A program made the translations under genes and the position numbers. A stretch of DNA of 64,000 nucleotides from Achromobacter agilis (GTDB lineage Bacteria > Pseudomonadota > Gammaproteobacteria > Burkholderiales > Burkholderiaceae_B). The stretch is taken from positions 62,001 to 126,000 of the forward strand of contig NZ_UFQB01000015.1 in NCBI RefSeq assembly GCF_900496965.1, given 5' to 3'. Numbering within the stretch: position 1 is the stretch's first letter; each line of letters starts with the position of its first letter. The notes under the pieces are model-generated. The model saw only the letters and a program-made list of their open reading frames with translations. It did not search any database and was not told the origin of the DNA. Positions 29,828-38,368 of this stretch are shown piece by piece.

Positions 29828-31168
29828 TCAGCGCTGCGCGGCGATGCTGCGCGCTTGCGACGCGGCATTGTTCAGCGCCGCGACCGGCGGCACCTTGCCG
29901 TCGAACGCATCGTTGAGCTGCTGGTTGAGCACGGGTTCGATGCGCTGGTAGTTCGCCATGCGGAAGCCGCGGCTGTTGGTGGCCGGCTGGGTACGCATGG
30001 AGGCGATCAGCGCCTGGACGCCCGGGATGCGGTTGTAGAACGACACGTCCGAGGCACGGAAGGCGGCTTCCGTCAGCGGGAGATAGCCGGTGCGCTGGTG
30101 CCATTCCGCCGCGATGACGGGCTTGGACAACCAGGCCAGGAATTGCGCGGTGGCCTTTTCCTCTGCTTGGGGATGGCCCTCGAGCGCCCACAGCGCCGAG
30201 CCGCTCACGAACGGCTTGCCGCCGTCCTTGGTGACCTGGTCGTAGTAAGGCAGCGGCGCCACGCCGAAAGACAGCGACTTGGTGTTGATGAACTGACCGA
30301 AGGCGCCCGTATTGGAGGTCAGCACGGCGCATTCGCCCTTGGCGAACAGCTTGTCGCTGGCGTTGTCGCCCGAGTGCGCCATGAACAACAGCGAACGCTT
30401 CCAGCTCACCATCAGCGAGATGTGGCGCATGTAGAGCGTATCGAACTGCATGGCCGGCGCGGCGGATTTCTTGGAGACCGCGTCCAGCCCGTTGTTGTTG
30501 CTGGTGAACAGCTGGTTGTTGATCGGCGCCAGGTTCTCGAGGTGGACCGTGACCTGCTCGCTGGATGCGTACGGGCAGTCGATGTCGGCCACATCGCGCA
30601 GTTTCAGCAGTTCGCCTTGCAGGGCGGTCCAGGTGCGGGCAGGCTTGTTGGGATCCAGCCCGGCCTTCTTGTAGGCGGCGGTGTTGTAGAACATCACCGG
30701 CACTTCGGCCATCCAGGGGAAAGCCAGCAGACGGCCCTTGCTGTCGCGCGTGAAGCTGCTGGTGGCCGGCACGAACCAGTTCAGGTCCTTGATCGGATAC
30801 TTGGCCAGCAATTCGTACAGCGGCAGCACCGCCTTGTGCTGGGCCACGACCTCGGGCGAATGGTTGTCGGTCAGCTGCAGCAGGTTCGGGCCCTTCTTGG
30901 CCTTGACCGCGGACACGGCTTCCTGTTCCAGCGCGGCGGGCGAGGCAAAGCCGCGCAACGTTACGCGGACCTGGTCCTGTTCCTTGTTGTATTGCTTGGC
31001 GAGTTTCTCGAACTCAGCCTTGTTTGCGTCGCCCAGCGTGTGCCAGACCTGTATTTCGACGGCGGCGGCATTCGCCGCTCCGGCCACCGCCATGGCGGCG
31101 CCGAATACCCATGCCCGCCGGTTGGCGAACATCGCGCGGGCAATGCCCGCCAATTGCAGATTCTTCAT
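29828..31168 (-). CDS. Extracellular solute-binding protein, UgpB-like (orphan)
   Basis: A 446-residue family-1 ABC binding protein. An N-terminal signal peptide (from ATG 31168, with the hydrophobic core AWVFGAAMAVAGAANA) leads into VEIQVWHTLGDANKAEFEKL, matching the sn-glycerol-3-phosphate binder UgpB in its opening and in FPWMAEVPVMFYNTAAYKKAG. Glycerol-3-phosphate is therefore a possible ligand but the gene stands alone: no ugpA, ugpE or ugpC is in the window. It begins 4 bp after the DadA-like stop, so it is cotranscribed with a D-amino-acid dehydrogenase, an unusual partner. Confidence 0.82.
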   Translation of the reverse strand: MKNLQLAGIARAMFANRRAWVFGAAMAVAGAANAAAVEIQVWHTLGDANKAEFEKLAKQYNKEQDQVRVTLRGFASPAALEQEAVSAVKAKKGPNLLQLTDNHSPEVVAQHKAVLPLYELLAKYPIKDLNWFVPATSSFTRDSKGRLLAFPWMAEVPVMFYNTAAYKKAGLDPNKPARTWTALQGELLKLRDVADIDCPYASSEQVTVHLENLAPINNQLFTSNNNGLDAVSKKSAAPAMQFDTLYMRHISLMVSWKRSLLFMAHSGDNASDKLFAKGECAVLTSNTGAFGQFINTKSLSFGVAPLPYYDQVTKDGGKPFVSGSALWALEGHPQAEEKATAQFLAWLSKPVIAAEWHQRTGYLPLTEAAFRASDVSFYNRIPGVQALIASMRTQPATNSRGFRMANYQRIEPVLNQQLNDAFDGKVPPVAALNNAASQARSIAAQR

Positions 31169-31172
31169 AGGT

Positions 31173-32429
31173 TCACAGACCAAGAAAAGGAAATTCCGGT
31201 TCTGGCCGCCGTCCGCTGAGCAGATCGGCCAATGCCCGGCCCGAGCCAACGCCCATCGTCCAGCCCAGCGTTCCGTGGCCTGTATTGACATACAGGTTGG
31301 GAATGCGGCTGCGGCCGATGATGGGCACGTTCGAGGGAGTGGACGGGCGCAAGCCCGACCAATAGCTGACGCGCTCGAAATCGAGCGCGTCGGGAAAAAG
31401 TTCGCGCGCCAGGCGGCTCATCGCTTCGCAGCGCCCCGTATTCAGGCTGCGGGAATAACCCGACAGTTCCGCGGTGCCCGCCATGCGCAGGCGGTCGCCC
31501 AACCGGGAAAAGACGACTTTATGGCTGCTGTCCGTCAGGCTGACCGTGGGCGCGGCCTCGGGCTTGAGTACCGGGAAAGTCGCGGAATAGCCCTTGGCCG
31601 GGTAGACGTTGCAGGCGATGCCCAGCGGGCGCAGCAGGGCGGGACTGAAACTGCCCATCGCCACGACATAGGCATCGGCCAATAGGGTGCCATAGCGGCC
31701 GTCCGGCCCGATGAGTTCGACGCCCTGCACCGTGCCGCCCGTCGTGAGCAGGCGTGTGGCGCGGGTGCTGTACTGGAATTCCACGCCGGCGCGGACGCAG
31801 CGTTCCGCCAGGGCCACCGTGAACAGGTGCACATCGCCGCTCTCGTCTTCGGGGGTGTAGTCGCCCCCGACGATCGTCTGGCGGTGCGGGGCCAGGGCAG
31901 GTTCGATGGCGATCACTTCGTCCGTGGACACCACGCGCCGCTCCACGCCGAAATCGCGCATCAGGCCGGCCGCGCGTTGCGAATTCTCGAATTCGTGCTG
32001 GTCGCGGTAGAAATTCAGGATGCCGCGCTCCAGGTGGTCGTACTGGATACCCAGGTCCGCGCGCATGCCGCGCAGGGTAGCGCGGCTGTATTCCGCCATG
32101 CGGACCATGGCGCGGATGTTGGGTGCCAGGCGGCCCGGCAGGCATTCGCGCAGGAACGCCAGCCCCCACATCCATTGCCGCCAGTCGAGCTGCGGACGGA
32201 ACAGCAGCGGGGCGTTGTCCTGGAACATCCATTTGAGCAGTTTGAGGGGCGCCTGCGGATTGGCCCAGGGCTCGGCATACGACACCGAGATCTGGGCGCC
32301 GTTGGCCAAGCTGGTTTCCTGCGCGGGACCGGTGCAGCGATCGATGACCACGACGTCATGGCCCGCCTGGTTCAGCCACCAGGCGCTGGAGATTCCGATG
32401 ATGCCGCCACCCAATACCGCTACTTTCAT
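31173..32429 (-). CDS. D-amino acid dehydrogenase, DadA-like
   Basis: A 418-residue flavoenzyme of the DadA family, which oxidises D-amino acids to 2-oxo acids and passes electrons to the respiratory chain. The FAD motif KVAVLGGGIIGISSAWWLNQAGHD is at the N-terminus. Typical DadA features follow: ETSLANGAQISVSYAEPWA, YDHLERGILNFY and the C-terminal NLYVNTGHGTLGWTMG. I start it at ATG 32429 (MKVAVLGGG); an in-frame ATG at 32486 adds 19 unlikely residues. It is coupled to the UgpB-like gene. Confidence 0.9.
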   Translation of the reverse strand: MKVAVLGGGIIGISSAWWLNQAGHDVVVIDRCTGPAQETSLANGAQISVSYAEPWANPQAPLKLLKWMFQDNAPLLFRPQLDWRQWMWGLAFLRECLPGRLAPNIRAMVRMAEYSRATLRGMRADLGIQYDHLERGILNFYRDQHEFENSQRAAGLMRDFGVERRVVSTDEVIAIEPALAPHRQTIVGGDYTPEDESGDVHLFTVALAERCVRAGVEFQYSTRATRLLTTGGTVQGVELIGPDGRYGTLLADAYVVAMGSFSPALLRPLGIACNVYPAKGYSATFPVLKPEAAPTVSLTDSSHKVVFSRLGDRLRMAGTAELSGYSRSLNTGRCEAMSRLARELFPDALDFERVSYWSGLRPSTPSNVPIIGRSRIPNLYVNTGHGTLGWTMGVGSGRALADLLSGRRPEPEFPFLGL

Positions 32430-32538
32430 GCCCGCATTGCTCCTTGCGTGCCAGCTCGGTTCCCGGACCCGATGTCCGCGACCCATGGCAAGCTGCTGCC
32501 ACGGCAGTTTACCCCGGCGATTTGCACGCGCCTACGGA

Positions 32539-32593
32539 ATAAAAAGGGGCGGAAGTCACAAACCTTTCCAGGCCCGTTCGTTCCACCCCTTTC
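32539..32593 (-). terminator. Terminator after the ferredoxin-reductase gene
   Basis: On the minus strand AAAGGGGTGGAA pairs with TTCCGCCCCTTT around a 27-nt loop and is followed by TTTTTATT, about 15 bp after the stop codon. Confidence 0.7.
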
Positions 32594-32609
32594 GTTCACG
32601 CCCTGTTAC

Positions 32610-33656
32610 TCAGGACGCGGCTTTCGCCAGGTCGGCTTCGGACGTGAAGGCGTCCGCATAGAACTCTTCCGGCGGCAGCCCGTTCTGGGTGCTGAACTCG
32701 CGCCTGGCCGCATCCACCATCAGCGGCGTGCCGCAGGCATAGACCTGGTGGCCCGACAGGTCCGCGATGTCCTGGAGGACGGCTTCGTGGACGAAACCGG
32801 TGCGCCCGGTCCAGCCGTCTTCCTGAAGGGCGTTGGACACCACGGGCACATAGCGGAAATCCGGCAGTTGGGCCGACCAGGATTGCGCCAGCTCATGCAT
32901 ATAGAGATCGCGCGGACGGCGTCCGCCCCAATACAGCGCGACGGGACGGTTGATGTTCTTGTGGATCATGTGCTCGACGATCGCCTTGACCGGGGCGAAA
33001 CCCGTTCCGCTGGCCAGCAGCACGACGGGCTTATCGCTGTCTTCGCGCAGGAAGAAGGAGCCGAACGGCCCTTCCAGGCGCAAGATTTCGCGCTCTTTCA
33101 TCTGCGTGTCGCCCGCGCCGAACACGTGGTCGGTGAAGACGCCGCCCGGCATGTGGCGGATGTGCAGTTCGAGAGGGCTGCCGGTATGCGGCGCGCCCGC
33201 CATGGAATAGCTGCGGCGGCGCCCGTCCTTCAGGATGACTTCGATGTATTGGCCGGCGTAGTAGCGGAACTGCTCGGATGCCGGCAGCTGCAGCTTGACC
33301 ACCGTTACGTCGGGCGCCACACGCTCCAGCGTCTGCACGCGCGAAGGCAGTTTGCGGATCTGGATGTCGCTGGCCAGCCGGACCTCGGTGGACTCGACCA
33401 CCATGTCGGACGCGGGACGGGCCTGGCAGAACAGCGTATAGCCGTCGGCCAGCTCCTCGGGCGAAAGGATCTGCGCCGGATACTGCCCGGCATCGAACTC
33501 CCCGGAAACCACGCGGCCCTTGCAGGTGGAACACGCGCCGTTGCGACAGCTGTAGGGCAGGACGATGCCCGCGGCCAGGGCGGCATCGAGCACGGTCTGG
33601 CCGGGCTCGACCGGGAATTGATGCTGGCTGGGTTGGATGATGACCTGGAAGCTCAT
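32610..33656 (-). CDS. Ferredoxin/FNR-type oxidoreductase (CDP-6-deoxy-delta-3,4-glucoseen reductase-like)
   Basis: A 348-residue electron-transfer protein. The N-terminal 2Fe-2S ferredoxin domain (about residues 1-90) has the plant-type ligands in CRNGACSTCKG plus Cys in LFCQARP. An FAD-binding domain (YYAGQYIEVILKDGRRRSYSMA) and an NAD-binding domain (LLASGTGFAPVKAIVEHM, then VYACGTPLMVDAARREF) follow. The same architecture occurs in CDP-6-deoxyglucoseen reductases and in reductases of oxygenases such as toluene or phenol monooxygenases. No oxygenase or dideoxysugar genes are nearby, so the partner is unknown. It follows panD by 65 bp. Confidence 0.85.
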   Translation of the reverse strand: MSFQVIIQPSQHQFPVEPGQTVLDAALAAGIVLPYSCRNGACSTCKGRVVSGEFDAGQYPAQILSPEELADGYTLFCQARPASDMVVESTEVRLASDIQIRKLPSRVQTLERVAPDVTVVKLQLPASEQFRYYAGQYIEVILKDGRRRSYSMAGAPHTGSPLELHIRHMPGGVFTDHVFGAGDTQMKEREILRLEGPFGSFFLREDSDKPVVLLASGTGFAPVKAIVEHMIHKNINRPVALYWGGRRPRDLYMHELAQSWSAQLPDFRYVPVVSNALQEDGWTGRTGFVHEAVLQDIADLSGHQVYACGTPLMVDAARREFSTQNGLPPEEFYADAFTSEADLAKAAS

Positions 33657-33721
33657 GATGAAACGGGTTCAGGGTTTACGCGGCGCCGGCCGGCAAGGCT
33701 GGCGCCGCGCGCGGCCCGGCG

Positions 33722-34090
33722 TCAGGCCGGGAACTTGCGGATTTCCTTGACGCGGTTCGCGTCGTCCACCAGCACGACCTGCGGCTTGTGCACGGCCGAA
33801 TCGGCCTCGGACATCGGGCCGTAGGTGCAGATGATCAGCAGATCGCCGACCTGGGCCCGGCGCGCGGCGGCGCCGTTCAAGGAGATGGCGCCGCTGCCGC
33901 GGGCCGCCTTGATGATGTAGGTGTCGAAGCGTTCGCCGTTGGTGACGTTGTAGAGTTCGATGCGTTCGAACTCGCGCATGCCGGCAGCGTCCAGCAGGTC
34001 TTCGTCGATGCCACAAGATCCTTCGTAGTGGAGGTCGGCTTCGGTGACCGTGACGCGGTGCAGCTTTGCCCGCAGCATAATGCGTTGCAT
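33722..34090 (-). CDS. panD: Aspartate 1-decarboxylase PanD
   Basis: Makes beta-alanine from aspartate for pantothenate and CoA. The 122-residue pyruvoyl enzyme has the self-cleavage site Gly24-Ser25 in [10 protein letters not shown], the catalytic Lys9 and Tyr58 regions ([16 protein letters not shown] and [14 protein letters not shown]) and the TYGPMSE segment. The ATG at 34090 ([12 protein letters not shown]) fits the family start. Its leader region overlaps the divergently transcribed sugE promoter. Confidence 0.96.
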   Translation of the reverse strand: MQRIMLRAKLHRVTVTEADLHYEGSCGIDEDLLDAAGMREFERIELYNVTNGERFDTYIIKAARGSGAISLNGAAARRAQVGDLLIICTYGPMSEADSAVHKPQVVLVDDANRVKEIRKFPA

Positions 34091-34158
34091 GATGGGAATA
34101 TCCTGGTTTCGCGCCCGGACCGCGAAGTGTTGCAAGAGTTGATGCCCGGCACCCGGTT

Positions 34159-34186
34159 TTGCCGTCGGAAGCCCGTATTCTATAAT
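34159..34186 (+). promoter_or_regulatory. Sigma-70 promoter of the guanidine exporter gene
   Basis: -35 TTGCCG at 34159-34164 and perfect -10 TATAAT at 34181-34186, 16-bp spacer. The expected transcription start falls at about 34192-34194, just where the first riboswitch hairpin begins. Confidence 0.75.
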
Positions 34187-34193
34187 TTTTGCC

Positions 34194-34263
34194 GCAGCGG
34201 GACGGCCCGCTGCCGCGCGCGGCCACACGGCCGGCATGCCCTTTTCCGGGGACGACCCCTAGG
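34194..34263 (+). ncRNA. Guanidine-II (mini-ykkC) riboswitch
   Basis: Two hairpins with the diagnostic ACGR loops. P1 (34194-34213) is an uninterrupted 8-bp stem GCAGCGGG/CCCGCTGC closed by loop ACGG (34202-34205). P2 (34248-34259) is GGGG/CCCC closed by loop ACGA (34252-34255). The linker is 34 nt. P2 lies about 27 nt before the Shine-Dalgarno (TAGGAG at 34287-34292) of an SMR exporter. In the known class, guanidinium binds both loops and frees the ribosome-binding site. A GCCGGC/GCCGGC hairpin at 34264-34279 could be the alternative structure. Confidence 0.85.
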
Positions 34264-34298
34264 CCGGCGCCTTGCCGGCAATGCAATAGGAGTCGTAC

Positions 34299-34616
34299 AT
34301 GACCTGGATCATCCTGGTACTTGCAGGCCTGTTTGAAATCGTCTGGGCGGTGGGCCTGAAGTACACCCATGGATTCACCCGCTTCTGGCCATCTCTCGTT
34401 ACCGCGGGCGGCATGGCCATCAGCGTCTGGCTGCTGGCGGTCGCCATGAAATCCCTGCCCCTGGGCACCGCCTACGCGGTCTGGGTGGGCATCGGTACGA
34501 TCGGCGCCTTTGTGGCCGGCATCGTGCTGTTCGGCGAATCCACCAGCTGGATGCGGATCGCCAGCGTCACCCTCATCGTGCTCGGCCTGGTGGGCCTGAA
34601 GCTGTCCTCGGCCTGA
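34299..34616 (+). CDS. sugE: SMR-family exporter, SugE/Gdx-type (probable guanidinium exporter)
   Basis: A 105-residue small multidrug-resistance protein with four transmembrane helices. The essential Glu is in TM1 ([16 protein letters not shown], Glu13), followed by the Gdx/SugE-type TM1 pattern with Trp and Lys-Tyr-Thr. TM3 has [17 protein letters not shown]. The Gdx subfamily exports guanidinium in exchange for protons, and the riboswitch directly upstream supports that substrate over quaternary ammonium drugs. The gene is monocistronic and divergent from panD. Confidence 0.9.
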   Translation: MTWIILVLAGLFEIVWAVGLKYTHGFTRFWPSLVTAGGMAISVWLLAVAMKSLPLGTAYAVWVGIGTIGAFVAGIVLFGESTSWMRIASVTLIVLGLVGLKLSSA

Positions 34617-34638
34617 GGCCCCCAGCCTTGGCGGCGGG

Positions 34639-35511
34639 CTAGAAATCCAGTTCGATCTCTACCCCGTCCCCGACCTTCAGGCGCGCCCCGGCGGGCGCGT
34701 CGAGAATGGCGTTCTGGCCGAATACGACGCCTATTTCCAGATTGCGGTAGCCCGCCAGGGTGCGGCCCGGTTCCTCGTGGCGCTGGGCGGTGCGCTGGTC
34801 GATATCGGGAATCGAGCAGCGCGTGCAGGGTTTGACGAAAGCCATCTTCACGCCCGCCGCCGAGATCATGGCGGTCTGGTCTTCCTCGAAGGCTTCCCAC
34901 TCGCCCTGAACCACGATATTGGGACGGAATCGGTCCATCGGCACCGGCGCCACGCCCTTGGCCTGCAGGCGGGCGTTCAGATCGTCCAGCGAGGCCTGAT
35001 TGGCGATCAGCAGCGGAAAGCCGTCGGCAAAGCCGAAATAGTGATCTCCGACGAAGCTGTCCGCGAGGTCGGGATGCGCCTCGGTCCAGCGCGATACCCA
35101 GTCCGGCTTGGCCGGACGGTGCGCGGCGGGATCCACCTTGTAGAGTCGGCAAGGCGTTTTGAGAAACTCGGTAAACCAGCGCCCGGCGGCCTCGCTTTCG
35201 CGCCGGGCCGCAATCGTGTCGCTCCAGACCGGAACGTCCGCCGAGCCCGACGCCAGGCCCGAACCGTCCAGGGCGACGTCCAGATCGGGCATGCCGGGCG
35301 CGGACAGGCGCAAGGCGTCCGCCATGATCGCCGTGCGGATCAGCGCCATGGCCGGCCATTGGCGCTGCGTCATGAACTGCCCGTCGTCCCCGATCAGCAT
35401 CCAGCGGCGGTCATAGGCCAGGCCGGCACGATCGATAGGGGATTCGCTCAGGTCGATGCCCGCACAGGATTTGAGCGGGTAAATGTGCAGGCTGAGAATG
35501 CGGGCAGGCAT
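34639..35511 (-). CDS. MOSC domain protein (YcbX-like)
   Basis: A 290-residue protein with an N-terminal MOSC_N beta-barrel (LHIYPLKSCAGIDLSESPID, then YDRRWMLIGDDGQFMTQRQ) and a C-terminal MOSC domain (about 130-285). The RFRPNIVVQGEWEAFEED stretch precedes the conserved cysteine segment KPCTRCSIPDID, whose Cys would ligate molybdenum cofactor. E. coli YcbX reduces N-hydroxylated bases with a CysJ-type reductase. Here no 2Fe-2S ferredoxin domain is fused at the C-terminus. It is convergent with sugE (22-bp gap). Confidence 0.88.
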   Translation of the reverse strand: MPARILSLHIYPLKSCAGIDLSESPIDRAGLAYDRRWMLIGDDGQFMTQRQWPAMALIRTAIMADALRLSAPGMPDLDVALDGSGLASGSADVPVWSDTIAARRESEAAGRWFTEFLKTPCRLYKVDPAAHRPAKPDWVSRWTEAHPDLADSFVGDHYFGFADGFPLLIANQASLDDLNARLQAKGVAPVPMDRFRPNIVVQGEWEAFEEDQTAMISAAGVKMAFVKPCTRCSIPDIDQRTAQRHEEPGRTLAGYRNLEIGVVFGQNAILDAPAGARLKVGDGVEIELDF

Positions 35512-35557
35512 GGCGGACCGGGTTCCAAGGTTGCGGAATGCGCCAAGAATAGCAAAG

Positions 35558-35583
35558 AAAAAACCCGGGGCGGGCCCGGGCTT
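35558..35583 (-). terminator. Terminator of the ectoine operon
   Basis: On the minus strand CCCGGG-5 nt-CCCGGG followed by TTTTTT, about 14 bp after the ectD stop. Confidence 0.82.
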
Positions 35584-35596
35584 TCCTACTGGCGGA

Positions 35597-36523
35597 TCAA
35601 CCGCCGACCAGCTTCAGCGTGTCCAGCGGCGTGACCGCCTTGAACCCCTTGCGCGTCGCGATATGTTCCGGACGCGGCGTCAGCCCATACTTGGGCGGAC
35701 TCAAGGTGTTCTCCATGCTGTTGTAGACCATGAACACATTGGCGCGCGGCCACGGCGAGATGTTGCTGTTGGAGCCGTGCATCGTGTTGCAGTCGAAGAA
35801 CACCACCGAACCGGCCTTGGCCGTCATGGAGCGGATGCCGCCCTGCTCCACCAGCAGTTGCAGGCTGACCGGATCCGGCACGCCATACTCCTGCTTTTTC
35901 AGCGACTGCTTGTAATGCTCGTTGGGCGTCTCGCCCACGCACGAGATGAACTGCCGGTGCGATCCGGGCACGAGCATCAAGGGGCCGTTGCACTCATTGT
36001 TGTCGGTCAGCAGCACCGAGCAGCTCAGGGCGCGCATCGAGGGCATGCCGTCTTCGACGTGCCAGGTCTCGAAATCGGAGTGCCAGTAGAACTCCTTGCC
36101 CTTGAAGCCGGGCTTCATGTTGGCGCGCGACTGGTGGATGTACACCTCGGATCCGAGGATCTGACGCGCCACGTTGACCAGCCGGGGATCGCGCACCAGG
36201 CGCGCCAGGATGGGATTGAGCACGTGCACCATGAAGATAGAGCGCACGGCGTTGCTGCCCGGCTCGGTAATGGACTCTTCCCGGCGAACGATCGAGGGAT
36301 CGCGCGTCATGCGCTCGACCTCGGAGGACAGCGCGCGGATTTCATCGTCGGAGAACAGGTTTTCCAACAGGATGAAACCTTCGCGCTCGTACTGCCCGAG
36401 CTGCTCGGCATTCAGCGCGCTGGCGTACTGGCCGTTCTCGTAGACCACCGGATCCTGGCGGGCGATGATGGCGGAACTTCGATCCGTACGCGAGGCGTAC
36501 GGATCCTGTGCAGGTGAGATCAT
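35597..36523 (-). CDS. ectD: Ectoine 5-hydroxylase EctD
   Basis: Non-heme Fe(II)/2-oxoglutarate dioxygenase converting ectoine to 5-hydroxyectoine. The 308-residue protein has the EctD consensus with iron-binding HxD in FYWHSDFETWHVEDG (His/Asp at about 148 and 150), the distal His in FFDCNTMHGSNSNISPWPR, and the 2-oxoglutarate-binding Arg soon after. A strong GGAGG Shine-Dalgarno precedes ATG 36523. It is the last gene of ectABCD, 15 bp after ectC. Confidence 0.95.
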   Translation of the reverse strand: MISPAQDPYASRTDRSSAIIARQDPVVYENGQYASALNAEQLGQYEREGFILLENLFSDDEIRALSSEVERMTRDPSIVRREESITEPGSNAVRSIFMVHVLNPILARLVRDPRLVNVARQILGSEVYIHQSRANMKPGFKGKEFYWHSDFETWHVEDGMPSMRALSCSVLLTDNNECNGPLMLVPGSHRQFISCVGETPNEHYKQSLKKQEYGVPDPVSLQLLVEQGGIRSMTAKAGSVVFFDCNTMHGSNSNISPWPRANVFMVYNSMENTLSPPKYGLTPRPEHIATRKGFKAVTPLDTLKLVGG

Positions 36524-36538
36524 GCGAACCTCCTTGTA

Positions 36539-36943
36539 TCAGGCGACCTGGGCCTCGGCTTCGGGCAGCGCATAGACGCCTTCCTTGTCATGCACTTCCT
36601 GGCCGGTCAGCGGCGGGTTGAACACGCAGATGACGCGCAGCGGCTCCTTGCCGCCGCACAGCCAGTGCTCGTCGTTCTCGTTCAGGGCATAGACCACGCC
36701 GGGCCCCAGGTCGTACTTCTTTCCGTCGGCAATGGTTTCGATGGAGCCGTCGCCCTCGATGCACCACACCGCTTCAAGATGGTTCTTGTAGTGGATATGG
36801 GTGCGGCCGCCCGGGAAGATGGTGGTTTCGTGGAAGGAAAAACCCATCCCGTCCTTCTTCAGCAGCACGCGGCGGCTGACCCAGGTATCGGTGCGGACTT
36901 CATCGGCGGTGCCGATCACATCTTTGACATTGCGTACGATCAT
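36539..36943 (-). CDS. ectC: L-ectoine synthase EctC
   Basis: Cyclises N-gamma-acetyl-diaminobutyrate to ectoine. The 134-residue cupin begins MIVRNVKDVIGTADEV. It carries the iron/substrate residues in FSFHETTIFPGGRTHIHYKNHLEAVWCIEGDG, and the later NENDEHWLCGGKEPLRVICVFNPP barrel strand. The ATG at 36943 overlaps the ectB stop by 4 bp and has an upstream GGAGG. Confidence 0.96.
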   Translation of the reverse strand: MIVRNVKDVIGTADEVRTDTWVSRRVLLKKDGMGFSFHETTIFPGGRTHIHYKNHLEAVWCIEGDGSIETIADGKKYDLGPGVVYALNENDEHWLCGGKEPLRVICVFNPPLTGQEVHDKEGVYALPEAEAQVA

Positions 36944-38247
36944 TGACGCTTTCCTCCAAATTTCAGGATGCGGGCGGACTGCCCTTCTTCGGCGAGCGCT
37001 TCCGCGACGCTGGCTTCGATCACTTCCAGGCCCTTGCTCAGCAGCTCTTCTTCGATCGTCAGCGCGGGCAGCAGCTTCAGCACTTCGTCCTGCGCTCCCG
37101 AGGTTTCGATCACGACGCCCTTCTTGAAAGCGTTCTGCGCGATCTGGTTGGCCAGGGCGGGCGTGGCGTTGCACACCAGGCCCTGGATCAGGCCGCGGCC
37201 GCGCACCGACAGGCCGGCGTTCGGGTAGCTGTGCACCAGGTTCTCCAGCCAGTCGCGCACCTGGCGCTCCTTGCGCTGGATGTCGGCGGTGAAGGCGCTG
37301 TTGGTCCAGTAGGTTTCCAGCGCCTGAGTCGCCGTGACAAAGGCCAGGTTGTTGCCCCGGAACGTGCCGCTGTGGGCGCCCGGCTTCCAGATGTCCAGCT
37401 CGGGCTTCATCAGCACCAGCGACATCGGCAGCCCGAAACCGGACAGCGACTTGGACAAGGTGATGATGTCGGGCCGGATGCCCGCGGCCTCGAAGCTGAA
37501 GAACGTGCCGGTCCGGCCGCAGCCGACCTGGATGTCGTCCACGATGAGCAGCATGTCGTGGCGCTTGCAGAGCTTTTCCAGCTCTTTCAGCCAGCGCAAG
37601 GTGGCGACGTTGACGCCGCCCTCGCCCTGCACCGTTTCCACGATGACGGCGGCGGGCTTGTCCATGCCGCTGCTGGGATCCTCGAGCATACGTTCGAGAT
37701 AGGCCATGGTATCCACGTCCGGACCGAAGTATCCGTCGTAGGGCATGAAGGTCGTATTGCCCAGCGCATAGCCGGAGGCTTCGCGGAACTTCATGTTGGC
37801 GGTCACCGCCAGCGAGCCGCCGCTCACGCCATGAAAGCCGTGCGTGAACGAAATCACGTTCGGACGCCCCTTGACCTGCCTGGCGATCTTCAGCGCGGCC
37901 TCGACCGCGTTGGTTCCCGTCGGGCCGGTGAACTGCAAGGTGTACTGCCAATTGCGCGGCTTGAGCAGCACGCGTTCCACGGTCTCCAGGAAACGCTTCT
38001 TCGCGCTGGTGGCCATGTCCAGGCCATGGACGACCCCGTCCGATTGCACATACTCCAGCAGCTTTTCCTTGAGAACAGGATTGTTGTGGCCGTAGTTGAG
38101 GGTGCCGGCGCCGCTGAAGAAATCGATGTACTCGGTGCCGTCCTCATCGATCAGCGTCGAACCCCTGGCCTGGCTGAAGATCACGGGAAACGACCGGATG
38201 TAGCCCCGCACCTCCGACTCCATCCGGTCAAAGATTTTCAAGTCCAT
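36940..38247 (-). CDS. ectB: Diaminobutyrate-2-oxoglutarate aminotransferase EctB
   Basis: Class III PLP enzyme that makes 2,4-diaminobutyrate from aspartate semialdehyde and glutamate, the first step of ectoine synthesis. The 435-residue protein has the EctB N-terminus (ESEVRGYIRSFPVIF), FFSGAGTLNYGHNNP, the PLP aspartate in MLLIVDDIQVGCGRTG and the Schiff-base Lys in ITLSKSLSGFG. A strong GGGAGG Shine-Dalgarno precedes the ATG. It is 121 bp downstream of ectA, an unusually wide gap for this operon. Confidence 0.96.
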   Translation of the reverse strand: MDLKIFDRMESEVRGYIRSFPVIFSQARGSTLIDEDGTEYIDFFSGAGTLNYGHNNPVLKEKLLEYVQSDGVVHGLDMATSAKKRFLETVERVLLKPRNWQYTLQFTGPTGTNAVEAALKIARQVKGRPNVISFTHGFHGVSGGSLAVTANMKFREASGYALGNTTFMPYDGYFGPDVDTMAYLERMLEDPSSGMDKPAAVIVETVQGEGGVNVATLRWLKELEKLCKRHDMLLIVDDIQVGCGRTGTFFSFEAAGIRPDIITLSKSLSGFGLPMSLVLMKPELDIWKPGAHSGTFRGNNLAFVTATQALETYWTNSAFTADIQRKERQVRDWLENLVHSYPNAGLSVRGRGLIQGLVCNATPALANQIAQNAFKKGVVIETSGAQDEVLKLLPALTIEEELLSKGLEVIEASVAEALAEEGQSARILKFGGKRQ

Positions 38248-38296
38248 ATGATTAATCCTCCCTTCATCTCATAAGTTGATAGACGGCCAGCGCCCT

Positions 38297-38318
38297 CCGG
38301 ACGCGTATGCGCATCCGG
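38297..38318 (-). promoter_or_regulatory. Hairpin between ectA and ectB
   Basis: CCGGATGCG-CATA-CGCGTCCGG forms a 9-bp stem (one G-U pair) with a 4-nt loop in the ectA-ectB gap. There is no T-run, so it is not a classic terminator; it may be an mRNA stability or processing element. Confidence 0.5.
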
Positions 38319-38368
38319 ATCGGCCAACCATCCCGGTAATCGATAAGACCGCTGGGCTTGCACTACCC

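Noticed and set aside
32430-32609. A gene in the gap between the DadA-like and ferredoxin-reductase genes
   Set aside because: Only short frames without signal; the gap is accounted for by a terminator and the DadA-like promoter region.
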